A DNA stretch of 33,388 bases from NCBI GenBank assembly GCA_947627245.1, contig CANQVH010000040.1:1-33388 (forward strand), read 5' to 3'. Source of the DNA: an uncultured Lachnospiraceae bacterium (GTDB taxonomy: Bacteria; Bacillota; Clostridia; Lachnospirales; Lachnospiraceae). The position numbers and the translations under genes are program-made. The notes under the pieces are model-generated. The model had not been told where the DNA came from. It ran no database searches and worked only from the letters and a program-made list of their open reading frames with translations. Of this stretch, positions 7,369 through 15,315 are shown in pieces; the first letter of the stretch is position 1; each line of letters opens with the position of its first letter.

Positions 7369-8112
7369 ATGCATTTAAGAGAGAAAAATGCAGTTATAAC
7401 AGGCGCTAACAGGGGAATTGGACGCGCGATTGTGGAGAAATTCGCAAAGGAAGGGGCTTGTATCTGGGCATGTGCGCGCAAATATTCAGAACCTTTTGAA
7501 AAGGATATGAGCAAGCTCTCAGAACAGTATGGTGTTTGGATCCGTCCTGTATACTTTGATTTGAGAATTGAAAAAGAAATAAATGACGGCTGGAAACAGA
7601 TCATAAGTGAAAAGAAAACAATAGATATCTTGGTAAATAATGCGGGAATTGCGTCGGGGAGCTTGCTGACAATGACATCAATGGATACATTGAAGGAAGT
7701 TTTTGAGGTGAATTTTTTCTCACAAGTTCGGATGATACAAGTTGCAGCGAGAAAAATGATGCGACAAAAGAGCGGCTGCATTATCAATATGACTTCTGTG
7801 GGGGGAATGGAACACCGTCCGGGGTATCTGGCATATGGTTCCAGTAAGGCTGCCTTGATATGGGTTACGCGCATGGCGGCTAAGGAGTTAGGTTGTTATG
7901 GGATAAGGGTCAATGGAATTGCTCCGGCAATGGTGGATACAGATATGGGTCATTTTCGAAAAGAAACAGAAATGCAGAAAATAATAGCGGACACACCGCT
8001 GAGACGGCTGATTAGACCGTCAGAAGTGGCCGATGCAGCGGTGTTTCTTGCATCGGAAAATGCTTCTTTTATTACAGGAGAAATTCTTAGAGTGGATGGA
8101 GGAAGAGTGTGA
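7369..8112 (+). CDS. SDR-family oxidoreductase (SDR 2)
   Basis: AAGGAG (7352-7357) inside the end of the preceding gene serves ATG 7369 (GTG 7357 is an alternative). The product has 247 residues with TGANRGIG (11-18), WACAR after beta-2, NNAGIA (90-95), Ser143, Tyr156 and Lys160 (YGSSK), and ITGEILRVDGG near the end. It therefore has all catalytic residues of a classical NAD(P)H reductase. It lies immediately before the transketolase pair, overlapping it by 4 bp. Shared unusual segments (IWACxR, then G-Ile/Val-W-I-R-P-V before a DL) show close kinship with SDR 3 on the other side of the transketolase genes. Likely substrate: the ketol product or a sugar ketone. Confidence 0.86.
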   Translation: MHLREKNAVITGANRGIGRAIVEKFAKEGACIWACARKYSEPFEKDMSKLSEQYGVWIRPVYFDLRIEKEINDGWKQIISEKKTIDILVNNAGIASGSLLTMTSMDTLKEVFEVNFFSQVRMIQVAARKMMRQKSGCIINMTSVGGMEHRPGYLAYGSSKAALIWVTRMAAKELGCYGIRVNGIAPAMVDTDMGHFRKETEMQKIIADTPLRRLIRPSEVADAAVFLASENASFITGEILRVDGGRV

Positions 8113-8942
8113 TCAGTCAGGAGGATATTAATAAGTTAGTTGAGATTGCAAAAAAGATACGTCTGGAGGGGCTAGAAATGGCTCGCCATGCAGGAAAAGG
8201 TGGGGCACATTTTGGAGGAAGCTATTCTGCTGTTGAGATACTGGTAGCTCTTTATGGACATTCAGCCAGGTATAAAGCATCAGATCCGCTTTGGGAAGAT
8301 CGGGATCGGATTTTAATCAGTAAACGTCACTGTGTGCTCGCTTTGTATCCCGTTCTGTCTGAATTTGGTTTTTTTGAAAAGGACAAGTTGAATTCGTTTG
8401 TAGACGATGATGGGCTTCTTGCCTCTTATCCGGTAAATCCTTCTATTGGATTAGAGTATTCAGCAGGAACACTGGGAATGGCTCCGGCAGTTGCTATAGG
8501 CAGGGCGCTGGCAGCAAAAAGGGATGGAAGGGACTTTCGCGTATTTGTATTAGTTGGAGATGGAGAATGTAATGAGGGATCTATTTGGGAAGCATTTATG
8601 AGCGCTGCCCAGTTTAAATTGAATAACCTAACGTTGATATTGGATAATAACCGCCTTTGTTATGATGGATTGACTGCGGATGTAATGGGCTTAGGTGATT
8701 TGCCCCATATTATGGAAGGGTTTGGCTGGCAGGTGGATCATGTGAATGGACATGATATTGGTGCACTGTGTGGAGCGTTAGATTCTCCTGCATTGGATCG
8801 TCCACAGATTGTGATTGCAGATACGTTGAAAGGAAAGGGTATTTCATTTATGGAGCAGCAGTGTCAGTGGCATCACGGAGTTATTACGGATGAGCAGTAT
8901 GAATTGGCTAGGGAAGAAATTATGGAAGGATTAAAAATATGA
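8109..8942 (+). CDS. Transketolase, N-terminal (ThDP pyrophosphate-binding) subunit
   Basis: GTG 8109 overlaps the previous stop (GTGA) and follows GGAGGAAGAG. The 277-residue protein is the first half of a split transketolase. Visible are the active-site His34 in GGAHFGGSYSAVEI, the ThDP/Mg motif GDGECNEG (150-157) ending in LDNN (178-181), and DRDRILISKRH. Transketolase moves a two-carbon ketol from a ketose phosphate to an aldehyde, and the diphosphate end of ThDP binds here. Split transketolases occur in many bacteria. One placed between two SDR genes in a glycan cluster is more likely dedicated to an unusual sugar than to the pentose phosphate pathway, which is inference. Confidence 0.9.
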   Translation: MISQEDINKLVEIAKKIRLEGLEMARHAGKGGAHFGGSYSAVEILVALYGHSARYKASDPLWEDRDRILISKRHCVLALYPVLSEFGFFEKDKLNSFVDDDGLLASYPVNPSIGLEYSAGTLGMAPAVAIGRALAAKRDGRDFRVFVLVGDGECNEGSIWEAFMSAAQFKLNNLTLILDNNRLCYDGLTADVMGLGDLPHIMEGFGWQVDHVNGHDIGALCGALDSPALDRPQIVIADTLKGKGISFMEQQCQWHHGVITDEQYELAREEIMEGLKI

Positions 8943-9916
8943 AAAAAACGATAACTCCTGTTATGATACGAACTTTTGCCCACTTAGGGCAAAGAGGTAC
9001 ATTTTTTGGCGTTGCACTGATGGATATTGCCCGGGAGAGAAAAGATGTGACTGTCCTTACCGCAGATGTCCAGCAGTTATCGGCATTAAATAATTTTGCG
9101 GAAACATATAAAGAGCAGTTTTTAAATGTGGGTATTGCTGAGCAGAATATGATAGGAGTAGCGGCAGGACTCGCGGCAGAGGGAAAATGTGTTTTTGCTA
9201 CGACTTATGCGGAATTTATTGCTCTTAGGAGCGCAGAACAGGTTCGGCATAACCTGGCTTATCATCAGTATAATGTGAAAGTGGTAGGAGGAGCAGCAGG
9301 AGTGTTTTCTGCAAAATCAGGAGTTTCTCACTGGGCCTCAGAAGACATTGCGCTGATGAGATCTTTTCCGGGAATGATTGTTCTTTCTCCCGCAGATGCT
9401 TTTGAGGCAGCGAAGATGGCCTATGCTGCAGCAGAGAACCCATTGCCCATGTATATTCGGTTAAGCGGCGGTCCCTCCTGCCCTATGGTTTATAAGTCGG
9501 ATTATGACTTTGAAATTGGAAAGGCAGTGCTATTGAAAAAAGGATCGGATGTTGCGCTTGTTGCAACTGGGCTGATGGTACAGGAATGTATAAAAGCGGA
9601 AAAATTTTTATCAGAAGTGGGACTTTCCTGTTCCGTGATCAATATGCATACAATAAAACCGCTGGATACAAAGATGCTAGATGAGATATTTGAAAAGCAT
9701 AAATTGCTTGTAACTGTGGAAGAACATAATGTCGTCGGAGGTCTGGGAGGTGCGGTGGCAGAGTATAAAGCCGGGCTTTCTCATACACCGCCGCAGTTGT
9801 TCCTGGGAATCCATAGCTTTGACGGGGTCGGTTCACAGAGAAATGTGTGGAAAGCACAGGGAATTACGGCAGAGCAGATTGCAAAAACTGTAAAAGTATG
9901 GTGGGATAGGCTGTAG
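8939..9916 (+). CDS. Transketolase, C-terminal (pyrimidine-binding plus C-terminal domain) subunit
   Basis: ATG 8939 overlaps the N-terminal subunit stop (ATGA), so the halves are co-translated. It has 325 residues. The conserved glutamate that activates ThDP is Glu68 in FLNVGIAEQNM, preceded by TADVQQ and followed by FATTYAEFIALRSAEQVR. The C-terminal domain begins near 190 (GKAVLLKKGSDVALVATG) and ends VGSQRNVWKAQGITAEQI. It forms the active site at the interface with the N-terminal subunit. Acceptor specificity cannot be read; the LuxC-derived aldehyde encoded 4 kb downstream is an attractive candidate. Confidence 0.9.
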   Translation: MKKTITPVMIRTFAHLGQRGTFFGVALMDIARERKDVTVLTADVQQLSALNNFAETYKEQFLNVGIAEQNMIGVAAGLAAEGKCVFATTYAEFIALRSAEQVRHNLAYHQYNVKVVGGAAGVFSAKSGVSHWASEDIALMRSFPGMIVLSPADAFEAAKMAYAAAENPLPMYIRLSGGPSCPMVYKSDYDFEIGKAVLLKKGSDVALVATGLMVQECIKAEKFLSEVGLSCSVINMHTIKPLDTKMLDEIFEKHKLLVTVEEHNVVGGLGGAVAEYKAGLSHTPPQLFLGIHSFDGVGSQRNVWKAQGITAEQIAKTVKVWWDRL

Positions 9917-9943
9917 AATTTTGGTAAGTAGGAGGCAAAAATT

Positions 9944-10677
9944 GTGGGCAATATCGTACTGACAGGGGCGAGCCGGGGAATTGGCTTTGAAGCGCTACGA
10001 GAATTGGCTGGACAGGGGCATAATATCTGGGCCTGTGTTCGGACGATCAAGGAAGATTGGAGACAGCTTGTTAAACAGTGGGAAGATCAAAATGGAATCT
10101 GGATCAGACCAGTACTGTTGGACTTAGAAGATATGGAAAGCATAAAAAATGCAGCGCTCCAAATAATGCGGGGGGGGATTGCATAGATATTCTGATTAAT
10201 AACGCAGGAATATCAGATACAAAAACATTTATGATGACATCGCCGGATATGATGTCCAGGATATTTCAAGTGGATTTTTTTGCGGTGATTTTCTTTTCAC
10301 AGATGATTGCAAAAAAGATGATTCGCCAGAAAAAAGGAAATATTATTAATATTGCTTCTGTGCGTGGGTTAAAGCCAGAACCGGGTAATCTGGCATACGG
10401 AACCGCAAAATGTGCTCTTATATATGCTACAAAAGTTCTGGCGGAAGAATTAAAACCGTATGGTATCCGGGTAAACGCGATTGCACCGGGAGCGATTCAG
10501 ACGGAGATGATTTCTTATAAAAGCAGCGCAACAATTGATATGATTAAAGAAAAGAGCGCATTGGGAAGACTAGGGACAAAACAGGAAGTTGTAAAAGCGG
10601 TCAGATATCTGTGTGACGAGAATTCATCTGGAACTACAGGAGAGATACTGACGGTCAGTGGGGGATATTTTGACTGA
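9944..10677 (+). pseudogene. SDR-family oxidoreductase (SDR 3), frameshifted at a G8 tract
   Basis: A GTG start at 9944 follows TAGGAGGC. The first frame (9944-10186) gives TGASRGIG and WACVR, then ends just after eight consecutive G at 10170-10177. The second frame resumes exactly there with IDILINNAGIS and carries catalytic SVRG and YGTAK motifs to TGEILTVSGGYF and the stop at 10675-10677. Nine (or six) G would restore one SDR of about 245 residues. It is a close relative of SDR 2 and completes an SDR-transketolase-transketolase-SDR block. Both frames are otherwise undamaged, which favours a very recent slip, phase variation or a read error over a decayed gene. Confidence 0.85.
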
Positions 10678-10704
10678 CGAATAACGGCTAAAGAGGATTG
10701 GATA

Positions 10705-12123
10705 ATGTTGTGGGATTTTGATAAATATGCGGATAATATGGCGGTAATTGATGATCGGGGAAATGTCTTGACTTACAGACAGTTAAATGAGGCAGGAAAA
10801 AGGCTTTGTAAAAGGGTGAAACAAAGGTCGCTTGTTTTTATTATGAGTGATAATGTGATGGGAAGTTTGGTTGGATATACAGGCTTTTTGAATGGAAACA
10901 TCGTTCCGGTTATGCTAAAGCATGATCTGGATAAAGAATTATTGATGAGCCTGTATGCGCAATACCGGCCCGCGTATTTATGGATACCAAAGGAGCAAGA
11001 GGTGATTGGTGCGATTCCGGGGTGTAAAAATATCTATTCTGATTATGAATATGTTTTATTAAGAACCCCATTTCCGGAGGAAAAGGAAATGCATCCACAG
11101 CTTGCCCTGCTTTTGACTACCAGCGGTTCTACCGGAAGCCCTAAATTTGTTCGTCAGAATTATGACAATATACGTGCAAATACAGACAGCATCGTAGAGT
11201 ATCTGCATTTGAATGAGTCGGAGCGCGCAATAACGACGCTGCCCATGAATTATACCTATGGGATCAGTATTATAAATACACATTTGGATGTCGGAGCAGC
11301 AATATTACTGACGAACCGTTCGTTAATGGAGAAAGTATTTTGGACATTTTTTAAGGAAAATAAAGCTACAAGCTTTGGAGGTGTACCGTATACTTATGAA
11401 ATTTTGAAGAAACTGAATTTGTTTAAAATGGATTTGCCGTCTTTACGCACAATGACGCAGGCAGGAGGGAAACTTTTGCCTGAGCTACATAAAAAATTTG
11501 CAGAATATGCCAGAGAAACAGGACGGAAATTTGTAGTTATGTATGGTCAATGTGAGGCAACAGCACGAATGGGATATTTGCCGCCGACTAAAGCAATTGA
11601 AAAGTGCGGCAGTATGGGAATTGCAATTCCCGGAGGGCGTTTTGAGTTAATTGATACTGAAGGACAGGTGATAAATGAGGCGGGTCGAACCGGTGAACTG
11701 GTCTATTATGGAAAAAATGTAACGCCAGGCTATGCACAGTGTGAGGAAGATCTGAAAAAAGGCGATGAAAGACAAGGGAGACTGCAGACTGGTGACATGG
11801 CGCAGCGCGACGCAGACGGTTTTTATTATATTGTAGGCAGAAAAAAACGCTTTTTGAAATTATATGGAAATCGTGTAAATTTGGATGAAGTTGAGAGAAT
11901 ACTGAAGAAGGCATTTCCTGGCGACGAAATAGCATGTTCAGGGATTGATGATAAATTGTATATTTTCTCAACAAATAGCAGAAATTTTTCTGAAATGAAA
12001 CAATATGTAAGTGGGAAAATCGGATTAAATGCGGCTGCATTTTATACAGTAAAAGTAGATGCAATTCCATACAACGAGTCGGGGAAAATATTGTACAAAG
12101 ATTTCGAGAAATATTATAGTTGA
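10705..12123 (+). CDS. AMP-forming acyl ligase (ANL superfamily)
   Basis: This 472-residue adenylate-forming enzyme has the A3 motif LLTTSGSTGSPKF near 132-144, the A5 block MYGQCEATARM, the A7 block LQTGDMAQRDADGFYYIVGR, and the A10 lysine in NESGKILYKDF near the C-terminus. Such enzymes activate a carboxylic acid with ATP and pass it to CoA or a carrier protein. The protein is short for an acyl-CoA synthetase (usually 500-550) and closer to ligases that load ACPs. It probably charges ACP 2 or makes an acyl-CoA starter for the ketosynthase. Substrate is unknown. AAGAGGATT lies about 9 bp before ATG 10705. Confidence 0.85.
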   Translation: MLWDFDKYADNMAVIDDRGNVLTYRQLNEAGKRLCKRVKQRSLVFIMSDNVMGSLVGYTGFLNGNIVPVMLKHDLDKELLMSLYAQYRPAYLWIPKEQEVIGAIPGCKNIYSDYEYVLLRTPFPEEKEMHPQLALLLTTSGSTGSPKFVRQNYDNIRANTDSIVEYLHLNESERAITTLPMNYTYGISIINTHLDVGAAILLTNRSLMEKVFWTFFKENKATSFGGVPYTYEILKKLNLFKMDLPSLRTMTQAGGKLLPELHKKFAEYARETGRKFVVMYGQCEATARMGYLPPTKAIEKCGSMGIAIPGGRFELIDTEGQVINEAGRTGELVYYGKNVTPGYAQCEEDLKKGDERQGRLQTGDMAQRDADGFYYIVGRKKRFLKLYGNRVNLDEVERILKKAFPGDEIACSGIDDKLYIFSTNSRNFSEMKQYVSGKIGLNAAAFYTVKVDAIPYNESGKILYKDFEKYYS

Positions 12124-12150
12124 TATTTTGACGGATGGAGTTTGAACTTT

Positions 12151-12828
12151 ATGCCCATTGTAAATCGAAATAATATTATTTGTTATGTCCAGAATGGATT
12201 TATAGAAGAACCTGAAAAGCTACTGCAGATTGACTGCCGATTTGTGCAGTGTGAAGTGGCGGCAAATGAGATCCATGCTAAAAAGTGGCTGACAGAAAAT
12301 GGATTTTATTTTGTGGAGCGTTGGCTGGATGTATCCGTACCCATGCGAACATTGCCGGTGAGAGCCTTTAGAAAGCGATATGAAACAGAACTAGGACACG
12401 AGAATTTCTCTGTTTTGAAACGGATATATGAAGAGGCATTTACGGAAGACCGGCGGTTTCATTTGAGAATGGAATATGATCAGTCGCTGGCCAATCAGAT
12501 ATTGAAACAGTATATAAGTGATGCCATAGAACAGGATATGCCTCTTATTATTTGTAAATACAAAGGTGAAAGCATTGGATGTGCTTTTTTGCAAAAGACA
12601 GAAAAAGGTTATTTTGTTTTTCTGGCAGGTGTCAGGTCGGCTTATCAGGGAACAGGGGCAGCGGTTGAACTGTATCGGGCGGTGGCTGATTTTTGCAAGG
12701 AAGAGGGAGGTTCGATGCTGACTGGGAGGATAGCTGCATCTAATACGGGAGTAATGAATTTGTATGGAATGCTGAATGCATCTTATTATAATCCAAGGGA
12801 TCTTTATATACTTGACAGAGGGGAATGA
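12151..12828 (+). CDS. GNAT-family N-acyltransferase (WecD/FdtC-like)
   Basis: ATG 12151 is spaced correctly after GGATGGAG; an in-frame TTG at 12142 is too close. The 225-residue protein has a divergent N-terminal half and a C-terminal GNAT domain: GESIGCAFLQK (beta-4), then VRSAYQGTGAAVELY, which is the pyrophosphate-binding loop (Q-x-x-G-x-G/A), and GRIAASNTGVMNLY. The layout resembles WecD-type acetyltransferases that N-acetylate 4-amino-4,6-dideoxy sugars. It ends overlapping the LuxE-like start by 4 bp. Possible donors are acetyl-CoA or the cassette-made acyl group. No sugar aminotransferase of the DegT type is present in the window. Confidence 0.75.
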   Translation: MPIVNRNNIICYVQNGFIEEPEKLLQIDCRFVQCEVAANEIHAKKWLTENGFYFVERWLDVSVPMRTLPVRAFRKRYETELGHENFSVLKRIYEEAFTEDRRFHLRMEYDQSLANQILKQYISDAIEQDMPLIICKYKGESIGCAFLQKTEKGYFVFLAGVRSAYQGTGAAVELYRAVADFCKEEGGSMLTGRIAASNTGVMNLYGMLNASYYNPRDLYILDRGE

Positions 12829-13925
12829 AAATGATGGAGTTGGAAGATTTGTTAGCGATCCCTCCCTATTCACTGGAGAAGAAAGAAAAGGCGGAATGTC
12901 TGACCTGCCTGCTCAAACGGCTGACAGAGGGACACAGGGAGCGTTGTCCGGAATACAGGAAAATAACAGAAGCTCTGGGATATAACGAGAATGAAGTAAA
13001 AACCTTGGAGGATATTCCTTTTATTCCGGTCAGGCTGTTTAAAGAATATGATCTATACAGCTTGCCGAAAGAGCAGATATCTTTGACTATGACCAGCAGC
13101 GGTACAACAGGGCAGCAGGTAAGCCGGATTGCGCTGGATGCAGAAACATCCAGAAATCAAAAAAAGGTATTATCGCATATTATTACATCTTATATTGGAA
13201 AACATCGGTTGCCATTGCTGATATTAGATTCAAAAAAGACTTTGCGAGATCGCAGACTTTTCGGGGCTCGCGGTGCAGGTATTCTGGGATTCAGTATTTT
13301 GGGGCGAAATGTAGAATATGCGCTGGATGAGAATATGAATCTGGATTTTGATGCTGTGAATATGTTTCTGGAAAAGCATGAAGGGGAACAGAAGCTGTTA
13401 TTTGGCTATACATTTATGATATGGCAGCATGTGTACCTGCCTTTAAAGGAAAAGGGACAGAAGCTGGATTTTGGAGCAGAATCAACACTTTTTCATATTG
13501 GCGGCTGGAAAAAACTTAGGGATATTGCGGTGACAGATGCGGTGTATAAAGATGCGCTGCGGGAATCCTGCAATATCCATCGGATATATAATTATTATGG
13601 CATGGCAGAGCAGTTGGGATCCGTTTATGTGGAGTGTGAATACGGGCATATGCATGCAAGTGACTTTTCAGATATTATTATCCGGAATCCGTTGGATTTC
13701 TCCGCACAGCCTATCGGGAAGAAAGGGTTGATTGAGCTGGTTTCTACGATTCCCCGCTCTTATCCGGGACATGCTATCTTGACGGAAGACGAAGGGATCA
13801 TTCTTGGGGAGGATGATTGTCCGTGCGGAAGAAAGGGAAAATATTTTAAGATTCTGGGGCGTGTGAAAAATGCCGAGATCAGGGGGTGTAGTGATACTTA
13901 TGCAGATAGACTTTCAAAAAATTAA
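12825..13925 (+). CDS. LuxE-like acyl-protein synthetase
   Basis: The 366-residue product belongs to the LuxE/PaaK-like acyl-protein synthetase family, which activates a free acid with ATP and holds it on a C-terminal Cys before delivery to the LuxC reductase. Visible are SSGTTGQQ (91-98), YYGMAEQLGSVYVECEYG, DDCPCGRKGKYFKILGR and, 12 residues from the end, a Cys (355) in EIRGCSDTY that matches the position of the LuxE acyl-Cys. ATG 12825 overlaps the GNAT stop by 4 bp. The immediate downstream neighbour is the LuxC-like reductase, the same pairing as in lux operons, but no luxAB or luxD is present. Confidence 0.85.
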   Translation: MKMMELEDLLAIPPYSLEKKEKAECLTCLLKRLTEGHRERCPEYRKITEALGYNENEVKTLEDIPFIPVRLFKEYDLYSLPKEQISLTMTSSGTTGQQVSRIALDAETSRNQKKVLSHIITSYIGKHRLPLLILDSKKTLRDRRLFGARGAGILGFSILGRNVEYALDENMNLDFDAVNMFLEKHEGEQKLLFGYTFMIWQHVYLPLKEKGQKLDFGAESTLFHIGGWKKLRDIAVTDAVYKDALRESCNIHRIYNYYGMAEQLGSVYVECEYGHMHASDFSDIIIRNPLDFSAQPIGKKGLIELVSTIPRSYPGHAILTEDEGIILGEDDCPCGRKGKYFKILGRVKNAEIRGCSDTYADRLSKN

Positions 13926-15102
13926 AGTTATAAGCGGGGATCTGTGTGATTTTGACGCAATTCCATTGCCCCCTTTTGACGACCGGATATGCGCTTTTTT
14001 AAATAAACTGTCCGGAAAGTTGTTAAAATCACAGGAAGCGAAGCGATATCCAGATGTTGTTACATATGCCTTTTTCTGCCGAAAATCGAATCTGGTAAAA
14101 TTAAAAAATGCTTATAGAGAGCAGATTAGGTATCGGCTTGGACGTGGAATAACTTTCCATATAGCTCCAGGCAATGTGCCGATTAATTTTGCTTATACTT
14201 TGACGGTGGCGCTATTGGCAGGAAATGCCTGTGTTGTAAAGGCGAGCAGTAAAGAATTTCCCCAGACCAGGATTATTTCAGATGCTTTAAATGATCTGCT
14301 GGCTGGAAAAGAATTTGAAATATTAAGATCGTATATAAAGATTGTCGTTTACCCACGTGAAAATCAAGAAATAACAGATTTTTTCTCCTCAAAATGTAAT
14401 ATTCGCATTATCTGGGGAGGTGATCGGACGATTGATAACGTTCGCACAGGGAAAATCCCTCCCCGGTCATATGATATAACTTTTGCAGACCGGTATTCTC
14501 TTTGCGTGATGGATGCGCAGAGGATAAATGCGGAGCAGGATCTGTCTGGATTGGCTCATGATTTTTATAATGATACATATTTGTATGATCAAAATGCCTG
14601 TTCCTCTCCACGGATGATTTACTGGATTGGAAACCGGGAAAGTGGAAAAAGAGCACAGGCGAGATTCTGGGCTGCTGTGTATGAAGAAATTAAAAATCGC
14701 TATGACACGGATGCAGTAATAGCAGTAGATAAATATATGGCATTTTGCCGGGCGGCGATTGATTTAGGCTGCGTACACCTGGAAAAATCACCGGATAACC
14801 GTATTTTTCGAATTTCCTTAGATAATTTGACGGACACAATTCCTTATTATCGCTGTGCAGGAGGCAGTTATCTGGAATATATTTCAGAGGATTTGGAAGA
14901 TTTAAAGAAAATAGTGAATGAAAAGTATCAGACAGTAAGTTATTTTGGACTGAATCCGGAAGAGCTTAGAAATAGGGTTATAGAATATAATCTCCGGGGG
15001 ATTGACCGTATTGTGCCAGTTGGAAAGGCAGCGGATTTTAATCTGGTCTGGGATGGGTATGATCTGATTTTAATGATGTCCAGAGTTGTATCATTGGTAT
15101 GA
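13900..15102 (+). CDS. LuxC-like acyl-CoA/acyl-protein reductase
   Basis: ATG 13900, preceded by AGGGGG (13882-13887), gives 400 residues; the frame is open back to 13870. The family (aldehyde-dehydrogenase fold) uses NADPH to reduce a Cys-bound acyl group to a free aldehyde. Seen: ITFHIAPGNVPINF (84-97), VKASSKEFP, IRIIWGGDRTI, and the catalytic Cys234 in DQNACSSPRM, a motif that matches LuxC well. It overlaps the LuxE-like gene by 26 bp and closes the cassette. It would turn the acid held by the LuxE-like partner into an aldehyde, a suitable ketol acceptor for the transketolase. Confidence 0.87.
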   Translation: MQIDFQKIKVISGDLCDFDAIPLPPFDDRICAFLNKLSGKLLKSQEAKRYPDVVTYAFFCRKSNLVKLKNAYREQIRYRLGRGITFHIAPGNVPINFAYTLTVALLAGNACVVKASSKEFPQTRIISDALNDLLAGKEFEILRSYIKIVVYPRENQEITDFFSSKCNIRIIWGGDRTIDNVRTGKIPPRSYDITFADRYSLCVMDAQRINAEQDLSGLAHDFYNDTYLYDQNACSSPRMIYWIGNRESGKRAQARFWAAVYEEIKNRYDTDAVIAVDKYMAFCRAAIDLGCVHLEKSPDNRIFRISLDNLTDTIPYYRCAGGSYLEYISEDLEDLKKIVNEKYQTVSYFGLNPEELRNRVIEYNLRGIDRIVPVGKAADFNLVWDGYDLILMMSRVVSLV

Positions 15103-15171
15103 GGGTATATAATTGGGAAATATTTCAAGTAAATGTGCAAAGAGGGTTTTGTTATTTGTTTTTGGTGCCTC

Positions 15172-15200
15172 TTGGTTCAAGTATTATGTATTTTCATAAT
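15172..15200 (+). promoter_or_regulatory. Candidate sigma-A promoter upstream of galE
   Basis: TTGGTT (15172-15177) and CATAAT (15195-15200) are 17 bp apart in the 213-bp gap 15103-15315, between the biosynthetic cassette and galE. The -10 matches 5 of 6 and the -35 only 3 of 6. No terminator hairpin with a T run is visible in the gap, so galE may also be read from upstream. Confidence 0.35.
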
Positions 15201-15315
15201 GTAGTGCATAGAAGGATTACATATATGAAGAGGGGCAGCATCCATTAGGGGCTGACATGGTTCTTTATGGTCACAGGAAAAACAGAGTATTATGGATTGT
15301 AAGGAGTCTAAGGGC

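Noticed and set aside
7800-7805. G6 run in SDR 2 as another frameshift
   Set aside because: The reading frame passes through it intact and the catalytic motifs on both sides are in frame.
12825-15102. A bioluminescence (lux) operon
   Set aside because: Only LuxE- and LuxC-like proteins are present; there is no luciferase, LuxD or flavin reductase, and the neighbours are glycan and ACP genes.
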